NCBI GenBank assembly: GCA_023105745.1
Contig: JALGQZ010000001.1
Span: forward strand, 48,793,662-48,857,661
DNA: 64,000 bases
Source: Austropuccinia psidii
Lineage: Eukaryota; Basidiomycota; Pucciniomycetes; Pucciniales; Sphaerophragmiaceae
Reading direction: 5' to 3'
The position numbers were made by a program, and so were the translations under genes. Each line of letters begins with the position of its first letter. Position 1 is the first letter of the stretch. This document shows, piece by piece, positions 21,681 through 33,111 of the stretch. Under the pieces are notes generated by a model. The model did no database searches. It worked only from the letters and a program-made list of their open reading frames with translations, and was not told where the DNA came from.

Positions 21681-23038
21681 ATTGCAGTTCAGCATAGTCC
21701 ACCAGCCAAGAACACTAGATCTCAAAGAAATCCAGCTGTTCTCACTCCTACAGCAAGGGTTCCTCTTTACCGCACACCATCAGTTCATCAACTGAGTGCA
21801 AATTTGGACAGAGAACCACCAATGGAAGGATCAGAACCCTCAAGAAGAGGTGGAATGAAATCTGGAAGATCAAGATCCTTCTCTGGACTTTTGGGTGGCT
21901 ACCCTGACATATCTGAAGGTGCAATAGCAAGATTAGGGGAAGTTGAGGATGAAAGGGGGAAGAGTCTGTGGAAGAGGAAGAGTCTGGGGAGACTGAAGTG
22001 GCAGATGCCTTGGCAAATGCTCCAGAGGTGCCTCAGGGTTCTAATCTAACCCTTTCTAGTCAACCTCTTGTCTCTCAAACTGAACCAAGTCTCCTCAATA
22101 TGATGGAGCAAATGACTCAGTTCATGGGGCAACTCACTCAAGCAGTTACCCCCAGTGACAATTCCAAAGCCCCTGCTTTCAAGACTCCATCCATGAAGGC
22201 ACCTGATTGTTTTGATGGTACTAAGGCTCATAAATTGACAGGATTTATCCAATCCTGTCAATTGATTTTCCATAATGATTCAGCAAATTTCTTCTCTTAC
22301 AAGAAGAAAGTTCTTTACTCAACTTCTTTTCTCACTGGTAGAGCTGGAAAATGGATTGAACCCTATCTCTCAAATATTTCCAATGAAGATCCTTCCTACC
22401 TCCTCAATAATTTGCAGTTATTTGAAACTCAACTATTCACTCTGCTTGGTGACCCCAATGAAGTCAGGGAAGCTGAACAGGAGTTGGATAATTTGAGGAT
22501 GAAGGAAAGTGGTAATGTATCCGTGTACATTGCTGATTTCAGAAACTTAATTTTATGAATTGGAGATTGGGGGGAAAGAGCTTATATTCATGTTTAAAGA
22601 AGAGGATTGGCATCAAGATTCTTGCATTGGTTGGCTTCTCACCCTGGAACTTTTGATACTCTTCAAGAACTTATGGATGTCACTTTGGAATCAGACACAA
22701 GATATCATGAGAGGCAAAAAGAAAAGGGTGGCAATCAAGAGAGGAAGCCTCCTGCTACTGGGTCCAATCAATCTAGGCCTCCTCAGAACTCATCTTCAAA
22801 GAGGCGTCACCAAAAGAAGAATAAGAAGGGCAAGCAATTTCAATCTTCAAAGGACAAACCTCATGCTTCTCTCCTCAATAAGGACAATAAATTAAGCAGT
22901 TCTGAAAAGGAGAGGAGGATTAAGGAGGGGTTGTGTACTTATTGTGTTGGAAAGAACCCAATTGAAAAATTCTTCAAGAGACCTCAGAACAAGCCTGGGT
23001 CATCAAGAGGCTTCCCTAGCAAACAGGGAAAAGCCTGA
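21681..23038 (+). pseudogene. Element C gag, degenerate
   Basis: The expected start is at about 21681, where an ATT stands in place of ATG. The first about 95 residues (QHSPPAKNTRSQRNPAV..., a disordered Arg/Ser/Pro-rich region ending FSGLLGGYP) are in frame 0. A frameshift near 21960 moves the reading to frame 2. Capsid-like sequence follows: MMEQMTQFMGQLTQAV (about 22100-22150), APDCFDGTKAHKLTGFIQSC, FLTGRAGKWIEPYL, ETQLFTLLGDPNE. Stops at 22556-22558 and about 22610 interrupt it. The zinc knuckle near 22940-22980 is broken: CTYC is present, but the His reads Asn and the last Cys reads Phe. The frame closes at TGA 23036-23038 after FPSKQGKA, which may be the native gag end. Confidence 0.85.
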
Positions 23039-23052
23039 GTGGGGATCATGAT

Positions 23053-23722
23053 GTGTTCAATGGTTCTCAATTACTTCCTTCAAGAGAACAATTGTGCACT
23101 CTGAATACTAGTGTCAAGAAATCCTTAAAGTTTCTTATTTTTTCTTCTGTCTCTGATATTTTTTATAATATTCTCATTGATCCTGGTGCTACAAAAACTT
23201 TTATTGCAAATAATTGTGTTCTCAAGTACTCATTGACTATGTCAGAGCTCCCTGAAAAGATTCCTTTTTCATTCTGGATTCTAATGAATCCCCTTCCTTG
23301 TTCATCACCCATTATACCAAGTGGGTAGTTGACTTGCCTTCCTTTTCAAGCTTTGAATGGGACTTTTTTATCATAGATTCACCCAAAGGAGAAGACCTGA
23401 TATTGTGCTATTATTTCCTTTAGCATTTCAATTCCATTATTGATTGGAAAAATGGATTGATCACCTATGATTCTAGTCATAGGGATTCTAGTGGTATTCT
23501 TCCTTCTGCTAGTAATGACTTTGCCACTGCTGTCAGCAGTGTTGCTCTGGTTGGTGAACTTAAGACACCTTCCTTTACATCTTCTGTCCATATTCCTTTC
23601 ATCATTCCCTCTCGATCATTACTTCCATCAAGAGATGAAGTCTTCAAATAGATAAAAGATGTTGGAGAAGATGTATCTATATCTTCACTTCATCTCTTTC
23701 AAGAGGATATGGACCTTCCTCC
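23053..23722 (+). pseudogene. Element C protease and protease-RT linker, degenerate
   Basis: The retropepsin segment reads ILIDPGATKTFIANNCVLKY, and the catalytic DSGA box is altered to DPGA (23179-23190), keeping Asp but changing the Ser. The frame ends at 23328. From 23329 to 23722 only fragments remain, including a Ser-rich frame at 23457-23651 of uncertain status and several stops. This is the usual position of the linker leading into RT. Confidence 0.7.
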
Positions 23723-24587
23723 TTGGAGGAGCAGTGGGATGAGGAGGAAGAGCCAGAAGAAATTAAAACTGTGTTGAAGGTAGTTCCTCCTGCGTATCAC
23801 AAATACTTGGATGTATTCTCCAAGGTGAAAGCAGAGAAACTTCCTCCACACCGCACCTGTGATCATCATATTGAATTGGAGGGTCTTCTACCTCCAGTTG
23901 GTGTTATCTACTAATTATCAAATAAAGAGTCAGAAACACTGTGGGACTACATTTCAGAGAATGTAGAGTAAGGTTTCATAAGGCCAAGCTCCTCTTAAAC
24001 AGGAGCACCTTTACTTTTTGTTAAGAAAAAGGATGGAGCTCTTCATTTGTGTGTTGACTAAATCAAACTCAATTCTGTCACTAGGAAGAACAAGTGTCCT
24101 GTTCCTCCTATGAACCAGCTTCTTACCATATTAAATGGTTCCACTATCATCTCCAAGATAGATATGTGTGGTGCATATAATCCCCTGAGAATCAAGGAGG
24201 GGGATGAGCACTTAACTGCCTTTAGAACCAAATATGGTAGTTATGAGTATTTGGTTATGCCATTTGGCCTTACCAATGCTCCAGCTTCTTTCCAGAATCT
24301 TGTGAATGATTTCTTGAATGTTTTTGTTGTAGTTTATTTAGATGATATTATTGTCTTTTGCATTTCTGAGGAGGAACATGTCAAACATGTGGCCTCTGTC
24401 CTCAAAATACTGAGAGACAATAATCTGTTTTCCAAAGCCTCCAAGTGTGTATCCCATGCCTCAAGTGTGGAATACTTGGGCTATTTTGTTTCAAGTGATG
24501 GCCTCAAGATGGATTCTTCAAAGGTTTAGCAAATCCTGAATTAGCCTCAGCCAAAGAACATCAAGGTTCTTCAAACATTTCTTTGTT
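23723..24587 (+). pseudogene. Element C reverse transcriptase
   Basis: EEPEEIKTVLKVVPPAYHKYLDVFS (about 23745-23820) is the typical chromovirus RT entry. Then come HHIELEGLLPPVGVIY, a frame-breaking stretch 23915-24110, SKIDMCGAYNPLRIKEGDEH (about 24150-24210), MPFGLTNAPASFQNLVNDF (about 24255-24315) and an intact YLDD box (24335-24346). Stops lie at 23912-23914 and 24527-24529. RT palm motifs are better preserved here than in A1 or D, but the ORF is not continuous. Confidence 0.88.
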
Positions 24588-25129
24588 TTGCCAATTTCTA
24601 TTGTCCTTTCATTAAAAATTAGTCTAAAAAAACTCACTGCTCTCACTTCCCTTCTCAAAAAATACTCTCCCTTGATCTTCAATGAGGAAGGTCTTAGCCA
24701 GTTTCAATTACTCAAAGAAGCATTCACCACTGCTCCTATCCTTTCTCATTTCAATGCTTCTCTACCGACTATTGTAGAGACTGATGCTTCTAATTATTCC
24801 TTGGGTGCTGTACTGAGTCAGGTGAATGACTCAGGAAAGCATACCATTGCATTTGATAGTCGCAAGCTTCTCCCATCTGAGCTCAACTATGAAATTAATG
24901 ACAAGGAACTCCTTGGCATAGTTTGAGCTTTCAAGCGCTTGAGGGCCTTTCTTCTTTCTCTTTCCAATCCTTTTGAAGTCTTAACAGACCGCTCTTCTCT
25001 TCAATATTTCATGTCTTCTAAAGTTCTTACTCATTGTCAGGCCCATTGAGCTGAATTTCTTTCTGAGTTTCATTTCACTATCACTTACCGCAAAAGCAGA
25101 CTGGCCACTTTACCAGCTGCCTTGTCACA
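24588..25129 (+). pseudogene. Element C RNase H, degenerate
   Basis: IVETDASNYSLGAVLSQ (about 24770-24825) carries the first Asp of Ty3-type RNase H. FDSRKLLPSELNYEINDKEL (about 24850-24910) carries the Glu. The Asp segment LTDRSSLQYFMSSK is near 24980-25020. Stops occur at 24924-24926 and about 25046. A RKSRLATLPAALSHWDN-like end (about 25090-25130) leads to the integrase linker, where the usual catalytic DALS reads AALS. Confidence 0.82.
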
Positions 25130-26341
25130 TTGGGACAACCTGTACCCAGAGAGGGAGGTGGACGTCATCAGCAAGAATCCTCAAAACTTCATCAAGTCAT
25201 CAAGCAAGATGGAATTCAAGAGTCAAGATTATTCTCAATCAAAGCTGAAATATTCTCAGATTTAGTTGAAAAAATTCAAAAAGAAGTATGGCAAGACAAT
25301 GATTATAAAGAAATACTCAAGCACCTAGCAAGAGGTGAATCAGTTCCAGATTATTCTCTTGAACCTCAAGCCAAGTTATTATTATTCAAAGATAGAGTGG
25401 TAATCCCAAGCAATGAAGAAATCCAACTCAATATTCTTCAAAAGTGTCATGACTCTGCATTGGCTGGCCATCCTGGCCAGGAGAAGACCCTCAAGCTCAT
25501 CAAGAGGGATTTTTATTGGGCTGGCATGAATCAATTCATCAAGGACTATGTGTCCTCATGTCAGCAATGTTCAAGAAACAAGAACATTCATCACAAGAAG
25601 TTTGGATTACTCAATCCTCTTCAAATTCCATCTGTTCCTTGGAATTCCTTATCAATTGACTTTATCACTCAATAGCCCTTGTCAAACAACTTTGATTCAG
25701 TTCTAGTAGTTGTCGACAGGTTCTCAAAAATGGAAATCTTCATTCCAACTTATGGAACAATCACTACTCTGGAATTAGCTCAGTGATTTATTAGTCATGT
25801 ATTTTCCAAGCATTGCCTTCCAGTCAGTATTATTAGTGATAGAGGATCTTTTTTTGTTTCATCATTTTGGACTCAATTATGTCAGCAGCTCAAGATATCA
25901 AGATATCTTCCAACTGCTTTCCACCCTGAAACAAATGGACAGACAGAGAGGTGAAATCAGATTCTAGAACAGTATCTTTGGATGTGTGTCAGTTAGCATC
26001 AAGATGACTGGTACACCTGACTCCCTCTGGTTGAATTTGCCTATAATAATGAAAAACATTCATCAACAAATAAATCACCTTTTTTCACCATTTATGGAAG
26101 AAATCCCAGCTTTGACTCAATCCATGTTTCTCAAGACTCACCTGCTGGAAAGCTATCAACAAAACTGCAATCAGTACAGCAAGTTGTCAAAGAAGAATTA
26201 GAGTCAGCACTAAGGAGATTCAAGAAGTATGCAGATAGAAATAGGTCAATTCCACCTGATTTCCAATCTGGGGACAAGGTATGGCTAGCTTCCAAGAACA
26301 TCAAGACAACAAGACCCACCAAGAAATTATCAGAAAGATGG
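25130..26341 (+). pseudogene. Element C integrase
   Basis: The HHCC domain is intact in 25430-25590 (KCHDSALAGHPGQEKTLK... CQQC). The first catalytic Asp is in LSIDFITQ (about 25645-25670), followed by a stop at 25673-25675. VVVDRFSKMEIFIPTYGTIT follows in frame. The second Asp is in IISDRGSFF (about 25825-25850) and the Glu in PETNGQTER (about 25925-25950). Internal stops interrupt at about 25784, 25951 and 25992. The C-terminal DNA-binding stretch (NRSIPPDFQSGDKVWLASKN, about 26240-26300) follows. All three DDE residues remain. Confidence 0.88.
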
Positions 26342-26722
26342 TTGGGACCCTTTGAAGTTCTGAAGAAGATTGGCAGCCATGCATATCACCTCAAGTTGCC
26401 TCAACAATGGAAATCAGTTCACCTTGTATTCCATGTGTCCTTATTAGAACCAGTGAAGCAATCAGCTATCCCAAATCAAAATCAATTGCCACCACCCCCA
26501 GCTTTAGTGGAGGAGCAAGAAGAATGGGAAGTGGCTCAGGTTCTGTACTCCAAACTCAAGAGAGGTAAATTATGGTATCTTGTAGAGTGGAAAGGATTCA
26601 ATGAAGACCCAGAAAGAACCACTTTGGAACCAGCTTCCAACCTTACCAACTCACCAGACCTTGTCAAGGATTTCCATTTATTGTATCCAGACAAGCCTGG
26701 CCCAAATACCTCAAGAGTTTGA
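26342..26722 (+). pseudogene. Element C integrase tail with chromodomain
   Basis: The GPF module (GPFEVLKKIGSHAYHLKLP) starts at 26345. HLVFHVSLLEPVK is the conserved linker. The chromodomain EWEVAQVLYSKLKRGKLWYLVEWKGF spans about 26520-26600. The TWEP aromatic-cage tryptophan reads Leu (TTLEP, about 26615-26630). The frame ends after PDKPGPNTSRV at 26720-26722. Chromodomains of this class bind methylated histone H3 and direct integration to heterochromatin (known for Tf1/MAGGY-type elements). This places family C among chromoviruses. Confidence 0.9.
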
Positions 26723-26728
26723 TGTTAT

Positions 26729-27185
26729 GGTGCTTGGTGGGGAGAAGAAGTTATGAAATTAAATTCCTCTCCTGGCATGCACCTTTAAGGGGGTATTCTA
26801 CCCATATGTTGTTGTAAGCATCAGCTTGGCTACTTTGTGAGCACTTGTCAGTTTTCTGGATAGATTCAGAAGGCCTTACAACAACAATACCCTCCAATTG
26901 GGACCTTATCAAGATATGGCCCAATCTCTTCTTTCATTTTCTTTTTCTTTCTCTTTATCAATATTTCAATTTATGCCAATCGGCATTATTCAAAACATTC
27001 ATTACTTAAAGTCATTTGTGGAAATTTGTTTTCTTTTCATGGTGCTTGGTGGGGAGTGGGAGTTATGAAAGTAAGTTCCATCTACTGCTCTGCATCCCTG
27101 AGGGTTCTACTTCTGGTAATACATTACCTTGGCCACTCTGTGAGCGTCAAATTCTTGGTTTTCTTTTTCAGACATTCTTGGCCAA
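26729..27185 (+). repeat. Diverged direct repeat after pol of element C
   Basis: About 150 bp beginning ATGGTGCTTGGTGGGGAG at 26734 recurs at 27038, about 305 bp away (both continue GTTATGAAA, CTTGGC, CTTTGTGAGC-like blocks). No coding frame spans it. It looks like a 3' UTR duplication. Confidence 0.6.
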
Positions 27186-27326
27186 AATCAAGCAACTCAC
27201 TACAAGAAGGACAAACCATCAGGAATTCTTTTATTTGTTTTTGTCTACTCTCTTTTTGTCTCATTTTCTTTCTTTTCTTTACTTGTATAATTTTTTTTCT
27301 TTTATTTCTTTAAAGCAGAAGCATCC

Positions 27327-27350
27327 CCTCCCAAATCATGTATTGGGAGG
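27327..27350. terminator. Perfect 8-bp hairpin between convergent genes of element C
   Basis: CCTCCCAA, an 8-nt loop, then TTGGGAGG. It lies between the end of the sense pol frame (26722) and the end of the antisense ORF (27436). A role in 3' end formation is a guess. Confidence 0.3.
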
Positions 27351-27435
27351 TTCCATTTTATTTTTTAATGTTCATTTTTAGTAGTTATAGGAGTGGGGAT
27401 AGAGGTCAAACCAAATGCAAACAAGGATAAGGAAA

Positions 27436-28741
27436 CTAGTTATCTCTACCTAAATCATCAAAGGTTCTCTGGAAGTCATTTATTAATTCATCTTCATACC
27501 ATGCAAATTTTTCAGCCATCTCTTCAGAAGCAGTACCTGAAATCATTCTATCATTAGCATACACAATCACATCGCTGCTATTTCTAGCATCCCTCCTGAA
27601 TAATCTGGCCACATCTTCTTGGTTTTCACTTGCCACATTGGGATCTTCTCTGATAATTCAGATAGGCCAACAATCTCTTCTTTGAAAACCTTGAGCGGCA
27701 GCAAACGGAAATGGAGACAAACCATCCCTTCTTCTACTGGAACAGGCCACAGGTTGGAGTTGACAAGAGGTGGTTATGGGTGAGTTCCTGGGTTGCTGGC
27801 TTGGTGATGGTCTTACTGCTGGATTCAAGGCAGGCCTGGCATGGGAAGTACTTGGTGAAGAAGGAGGAATTGTAGTAGGAATGGAAGCAAGAACTAGTTG
27901 GAAGGTTCTGGGAGTACTGGGAATCTGTTGGCAAGAGGCTGAGGAGAGGAATTGCTGGATGGATGGCCAACCAAATGAGGAACAACTTCAAATTCTTCAC
28001 CATCCAATTCATCACTACCTTCAGCATCTGGATCAGTTGGGGAATCATCAATCCTTCTTATTCTTTTCACTACCCCTTCAGTATTGATCCTGGAGATTGG
28101 GACTTCTGAGCTGGAATATATTGGCCTACCACCAACTGTAATTGGCCCTCCAACATTAGTCCACCTGGCCACATCCCTCTGCTAGAACCAGTCACTAAAT
28201 CAAAATATCAGTACCAATTTCAATCAAGATACTCAGATTACGCACAATGGGAATACCCTGAAGTTCCATCAGGAGTAGGTGCGTGAGAAAATGGGAACTC
28301 TTTCCCAAAGGCCTCATTGTTTCTACTCCATAAATACCTCCTGATGTTAGAGGATGGCACCCCGGTATGACAATATGTTTTCTTTCCAATGAAGCAATAA
28401 TGACACTTTGAATATTGGGGATTGTAGTTTTGAAAACAATCCTTACCCTTGGCCAAACATTCAGTACAGTCAGGATCAAGAATTTCAACTGCTCTGTATC
28501 CGTCATATGTGTGGGAAGGATAAGAATGCCCAGAAGAAGCCATGGAAGGTGAAGACAGTCGACTGAAGACGCAAGAACCACAAAGGACAGATGGTGGTGG
28601 TGCAGAAGGAGAAGATTCAGTGAGCTCAGTCAGTTTGGAACTCATAACTGAGGAATATGCAAGCAGAAGATTCAAGACTTCAGAATCAGTCCACTCCAAT
28701 TCAAAGAAAATGACCTCAAGGAGATGGGGGCCATAGGTCAA
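27436..28741 (-). pseudogene. Antisense extra ORF of element C with a Cys-cluster, degenerate
   Basis: On the minus strand opposite to gag-pol, from Met at 28741 to stop 27436. The first 167 codons are open: a Ser/Pro-rich N-terminus, then DCTECLAKGKDC and KCHYCFIGKKTYC (about 28345-28470), a spacing C-x2-C-x6-C-x10-C-x2-C-x7-C that fits the fungal Zn2Cys6 pattern, then RRYLWSRN and DGTSGYS. A short insertion with stops (about 28195-28240) breaks it. VARWTNVGGPITVGGRPIYS follows, then an acidic stretch, a frameshift near 27900, a Pro/Ser-rich linker, and a C-terminal helix-rich end (DVARLFRRDARNSSDVIVYA, KFAWYEDELINDFQRTFDDL). From memory, the same ORF recurs in many rust element copies. A captured regulator is plausible; DNA binding is not shown. 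Confidence 0.6.
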
Positions 28742-29606
28742 TCAGACCCCCCTCAAAGCCTCCAAGGTGAGGATGAAAGACCCCTTTGGGGCTGAATATA
28801 TCACCCAGGGCCTCCCCTGCAACTTTGTGGAGGCCAGGATCTTGATGGTCCTGGACCCCCTCAATGGGTCCAGTCCATGTAGGTGAAACTTTGGGTCATG
28901 GGCCAATTCATGGTCCCATGGTACCCCTGGGTCCCCAGCAAAATTGGGCCCAGGGGGCCTCCAATCGCCTCCACAGACTGCGGCGTATGGTCCACGGCCC
29001 ATGGACCATAGGACCGCAAAACACCAAAATGGCCAGAACTGGCCATAAATCAGGAAATCAAGCAATTTCACCCAAGACCCAAAAAAGGCCCAAAGGGCCA
29101 TACAATCAAAATTCATCAAGAATCACCATAGCGAGGGCCAAGGCCAAAATACTATGGGGAGGCACATTGAGGTATTTCCAAGGCCAATGGCGACAAGACC
29201 CCTTTAAGACTTTGTTCAGGACATTTCAGTTGTGCAAAAAGGGTCCAACATCAGGTTGGCCCTTGGTAATGAGTACACTTCATATACTCATTCTACTTCC
29301 TTTTTTGAGCACAAGAGTTCAGTGGCCATCATTTTGGGATACAACCCAAGGCCATGCCCCAAAGGAGGAGGATTTATGGAATCATAAGAAGGAAAAGAAG
29401 CATATTTTGAAATGGAATACTTACTCAAGTTTAGAGAAGGGGGGAATCAAATTAATTTGGCAGGAAAGAATTGAAAGGGGATTTTCAGGATAATGGTCAA
29501 GACGAAATGAAAGTCAAAAAGAAATTCTTTGAAAAAAATGTGGGGATATTGAGATGCCACTCAAAGCGTGGCAGGGTATTATGGTGTTCAGGAACCCACC
29601 AGTTTC
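28742..29606 (+). other. G+C-rich block upstream of the antisense ORF, with an open + frame
   Basis: 28740-29110 is the most G+C-rich stretch of the window, rich in GGGCC/GGCCC. It contains a perfect 9-bp-arm hairpin (28986-29010, TATGGTCCA/TGGACCATA). A 209-codon plus frame (28864-29493, starting MGPVHVGETLGHG) and a 125-codon minus frame (29119-28742) are both open. High G+C lowers stop frequency, so neither is trusted as a gene. Being just upstream of the antisense ORF, the block could hold its promoter. Confidence 0.4.
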
Positions 29607-29619
29607 AAGAGGGGGATAC
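29607..29619 (+). other. Polypurine tract of element C
   Basis: AAGAGGGGGATAC directly precedes the TGTAACAACC start of the 3' LTR. Confidence 0.75.
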
Positions 29620-32287
29620 TGTAACAACCACTCACCAGGGGTAAGGGTATTCATTAATAAACCCACTCAAACACTTCAAATCAGCAGATCCACTATTTCC
29701 ATCAGCATTAAGTTTCAGCAATCTTCCTTGCTGAAACATGCATACGGCTTGGTACTTCAATACAGCCTGTCAACATCTGTACAGGTTGGATTCACCCAAT
29801 ACAGTTTGGATACACAATTATGAAACTGTATGATCACTCAACTCCACCACACCTCTTGTACAGGTTCTGTACAGCTGTACAGTACCTGTATTGGCTAGAC
29901 TCAATTCAATCATTCAATCCTCCCAAAAAGGTTTTCTCTCTCTGGATCAGGGCTGCAGATTCTCACATATACCAGCCCCCCTTTTTCCCCCCTGGGGACC
30001 TTTCCCCAGTTAATTAATTGGGTTTATTTATTATTTCATAATTATTCTTATCATTATTTTGGGTATTATAATTTATTAATATTAATTTTGTCTTTGCTTG
30101 TACAGTATGAGTTGGGTGGCCATATCCTTATCAACCCTTCTCTTTCCATTCTGACAGGTTGAAACAGTGAACTTGGACTTGTTTGTGGTTGGCTCTTTTA
30201 TTTTGTGAGCCTTGAGGTATATTTTAAATACCCAAATAGGCCACAATTATCTTAAAAATAAATTTTGAATTATGCATAACGCATAAGTGATGCATATATC
30301 CAAAATTCACCATTTTTGATTTCAGAAAACATGAATAACGTTTTATTTAGTAAGTAAATCCATGAATTTAAGTCCAGATTTGGATTCTACACAAAAATTC
30401 ACCTAGGGTAGCTCCATAGAGTGAATAAGCTCAAATTAACTCTTTGAGGTGGTAAAATGGAAAATACTTCAATACCACATAAAAGATCCATGAAAATTTT
30501 TGTTTTTTTAATTTCACACCAAAATAATGGGAATGTGAGAAATCCCATGTTACATATACGCTAAGAATAGTGTTATGCAAGTTTTTAGCACTTAATATCA
30601 TGGTATTCTGACATGGACGTTTGGTACACCCATAGTGGATATCTCACTTGAAGCTTAAATTTCTACTTTGACGTGAAAAATAGGCAAGGGGGACAAAAGA
30701 CATCAAAGAGAGCCAGGGTACCCAACTTCTGAGGCCTCAGAGGCGTGGACAGCTCCAAAGCCTGGATCCATGGCTTATCTTGGCCTAATTGGTAAACTAA
30801 AACCCTTTGGGAACTTGGTTACCATGTTACAACTACTGTAGATCTTAAGAAAGTAGCAAATAACCTGCTATTTTGACATGCCAAGGAGGTAAAGAGCTAC
30901 TTAGACTCCTGCAAACATGTCAATTCGTAATGATTTTCCATGGATAAACCCCAAAAGAGTAATTAAAACCCTTTTTGGACTTTTATCCATTGATTTCCCT
31001 CATAGCAACCAGTGAAACTCTGATATTTGCAATTCTACGTAGAAATGAGGTAAAAACTTCAAAACTTCATTAAAAATACAATTCTTAATGAATCTTTCTG
31101 AAACCTTCAGGACAAATAGAGAACTTTATTATCTATGGTACAACCAAAAATAATTCTTGTTTTACTAGTAAAATTAAAAGCTTTACTTACAGTCCATTTT
31201 TGACTATTCTACGTGAAACACTGAATCTTCAAAAATTCACAGTAATTACAACCTGTGATTAAATTGCCAATAACATTGATAGCTTTGAGAAATCAATGAT
31301 TATTCTGGAATAAAAGAAGATTTACAGATGTTAATCCTTTTATTCTTAACCATATTGGGGTTGGTAGTCATGTAAAAGCCTCAATTAACTAATTATGATA
31401 ATCTTACGTGACAACAGATGATGCAATCAATAATCCAAAAAGGTTTATTGTTTTCTCACTCACCGGTATTTCAGTTTGCTCCATGGCACGCCTCTGTGAG
31501 TTGTTGTTTCCTTAAAAGAGGCCTCCCCTTGCTGTTTTTTCCACATCATCATCATCTTATTATCATTTAAATCATTATTACCAACAAGTAAGTATTAGTT
31601 ATAGCTATTTTAAAGTGTTTTAAAGCTTTCAAAATCAATTTGAAAGACGTTAAATCATATAATCCAGCTATATATTGTTGTAATACTGTAATAAATTCAT
31701 TTTGATCCTTAAAATCCACAATTATACGTCAAATCTCTCTATCTTATCTTTCAATAAGCTCTTTGGAATATTAGTGAGTGATTTATTTTTAATTCTTAAA
31801 GTTTTTCCCTAAAACTAGTTTTCTACAAGAACTATCATTATAATTATTCTTGCAAAAGATAACTATATATTAAAATAATTTTATTATTTTAATTAAAGAA
31901 GTTTTATTATTAAAATCTTCTTGTAATTGATTCTTGTAGACAATTACTTGCTCACTGTTAAAATCACTAGTAGTATTTAACACGTGAAAGAAAGAATTCT
32001 TTAATTATTTAATTGTGGTTATAATAATATTTTATTATTATATTTCATAAGCACAGACATAGTACTGTTGATTAATAGTAATATTATCATCAGTTTCATA
32101 GTCACATCTTACATATTTCTTACTGTTATTATTTTGTTTCTGCTTTTCTTATACTTATTTTATTAGTAATTCATCATCTCTTAACACTCTTAAGTGTATT
32201 CTTTCTTACCATATCCTGAGCCCTCCATAAGTGAGTCCCAGTTTACTGAGTGCCAGGCCCTCTTCACTTAGAAGAGCCCCTGTAACA
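29620..32287 (+). repeat. 3' LTR of element C, split by a solo D LTR
   Basis: The two halves, 29620-30203 and 32114-32287, align with the 5' LTR. The LTR ends GAGCCCCTGTAACA. The interruption is a family D LTR with a 5-bp duplication. Without it the LTR is about 753 bp. Confidence 0.9.
30204..32113 (+). repeat. Solo family D LTR (1910 bp), TSD tattt
   Basis: Starts TGTGAGCCTTGAGG and ends CACATCTTACA. TATTT is duplicated on both sides (30199-30203 and 32114-32118). The length equals the D LTR and there is no internal sequence, so this is a solo LTR left by LTR-LTR recombination. It lies in the 3' LTR of C, hence is younger than C. Confidence 0.93.
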
Positions 32288-33111
32288 GGAATATTGAAAA
32301 AAGAAAATTTTTGTCTTTTTTTTTCTCCAATTGTGAAATATCTGTCTTTATGGTTATTGATGTCAATACCATAAATATTCAAGTAATCATTTCCAAGAAT
32401 GATGTGCTGAGATTTGTAATTGTCCATTACTAATATTTCAGTTTTCATTCTTACCCTCCCTGTTGGATGTGGAAATACAAGATTACTGTCCAATATGCCC
32501 AAAGGGTACATATTACTACTGGCACTACTAAATTGTACACCCTCTATTGGTAATAGATGGCTTTTCCATCAAGGGAGTATGGCTTAAAGATAGTCTTTGC
32601 CTACACAAGTACAGAACTCGACTGTATCCAAATTGACTTTGGCTTCAATATCATTCATCAGGATTGATGTGATACAAGATGCTCCAACAGTGTATCCTTT
32701 ACCTCTAGCAGGTTTGGTTTCACACATTCTGGCATCCTGGATATTGATCAGGGTATGACAATCCTCACTATACTATGGCAAGTGAGTATGGACTTCTGTG
32801 ACGTCAAGTAAAGCTGTAATGTCTGCAATGGGATAGTCCTCTACTGGTGTATCCTCATAGACTGCAGAATCTAGGTAAGATTCTTCTTTCTCTTCAGTAC
32901 ACTGAACTTCTTCAATGACTCGAACTTTATTAAGTTTTGTCTTTTTCATGCAAGTGTTGGCTAAATGTGAAGTGCTTTCACATTTATTACACTTAAAGAC
33001 AGGTCTTTCAGGCCTCTTATCTTCTCTGGAAGTTTTAGAGACCATCTTGGATTCTAAATGGATTCTACTCCAGGTTTTACCAATTCTTGTTCTAGTAATG
33101 ATATCTTTCAT
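32288..33111 (-). pseudogene. Element D zinc knuckle and protease, degenerate
   Basis: Read on the minus strand. An intact CCHC knuckle CNKCESTSHLANTC is at 32950-32991. An acidic linker with two-codon repeats of Glu follows, ending EVHTHLP (about 32773). The retropepsin has its active-site box changed from DSGA to DTVE (32617-32628). The conserved ILGNDYLNIYGIDINNHKDR segment is at about 32335-32400. The frame then reaches KKRQKFSFFNIP at the C insertion site (32288) and continues on the far side at 20221. Stops occur near 32774 and 32555. Confidence 0.85.

Larger units (their letters stand above)
20222..32287 (+). mobile_element. Family C chromovirus-type Ty3/Gypsy element with antisense extra ORF
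   Basis: Inserted in element D pol with TSD gaaat (20217-20221) / ggaat (32288-32292). The order is 5' LTR (20222-20987), repetitive leader, gag, protease, RT, RNase H, integrase, chromodomain (to 26722), 3' non-coding with a direct repeat, an antisense ORF (28741-27436), a G+C-rich block, PPT and 3' LTR (29620-32287 including a nested solo D LTR). Without the nested LTR it is about 10.15 kb. By eye the two LTRs differ at about 7 percent over 275 bp. Many stops (often TGA) and frameshifts make it inactive. Confidence 0.93.

Noticed and set aside
28864..29493. 209-codon plus-strand frame in the G+C-rich block
   Set aside because: Low-complexity composition, and a frame open on the opposite strand as well; not enough to call a gene, so it is described as part of the block.
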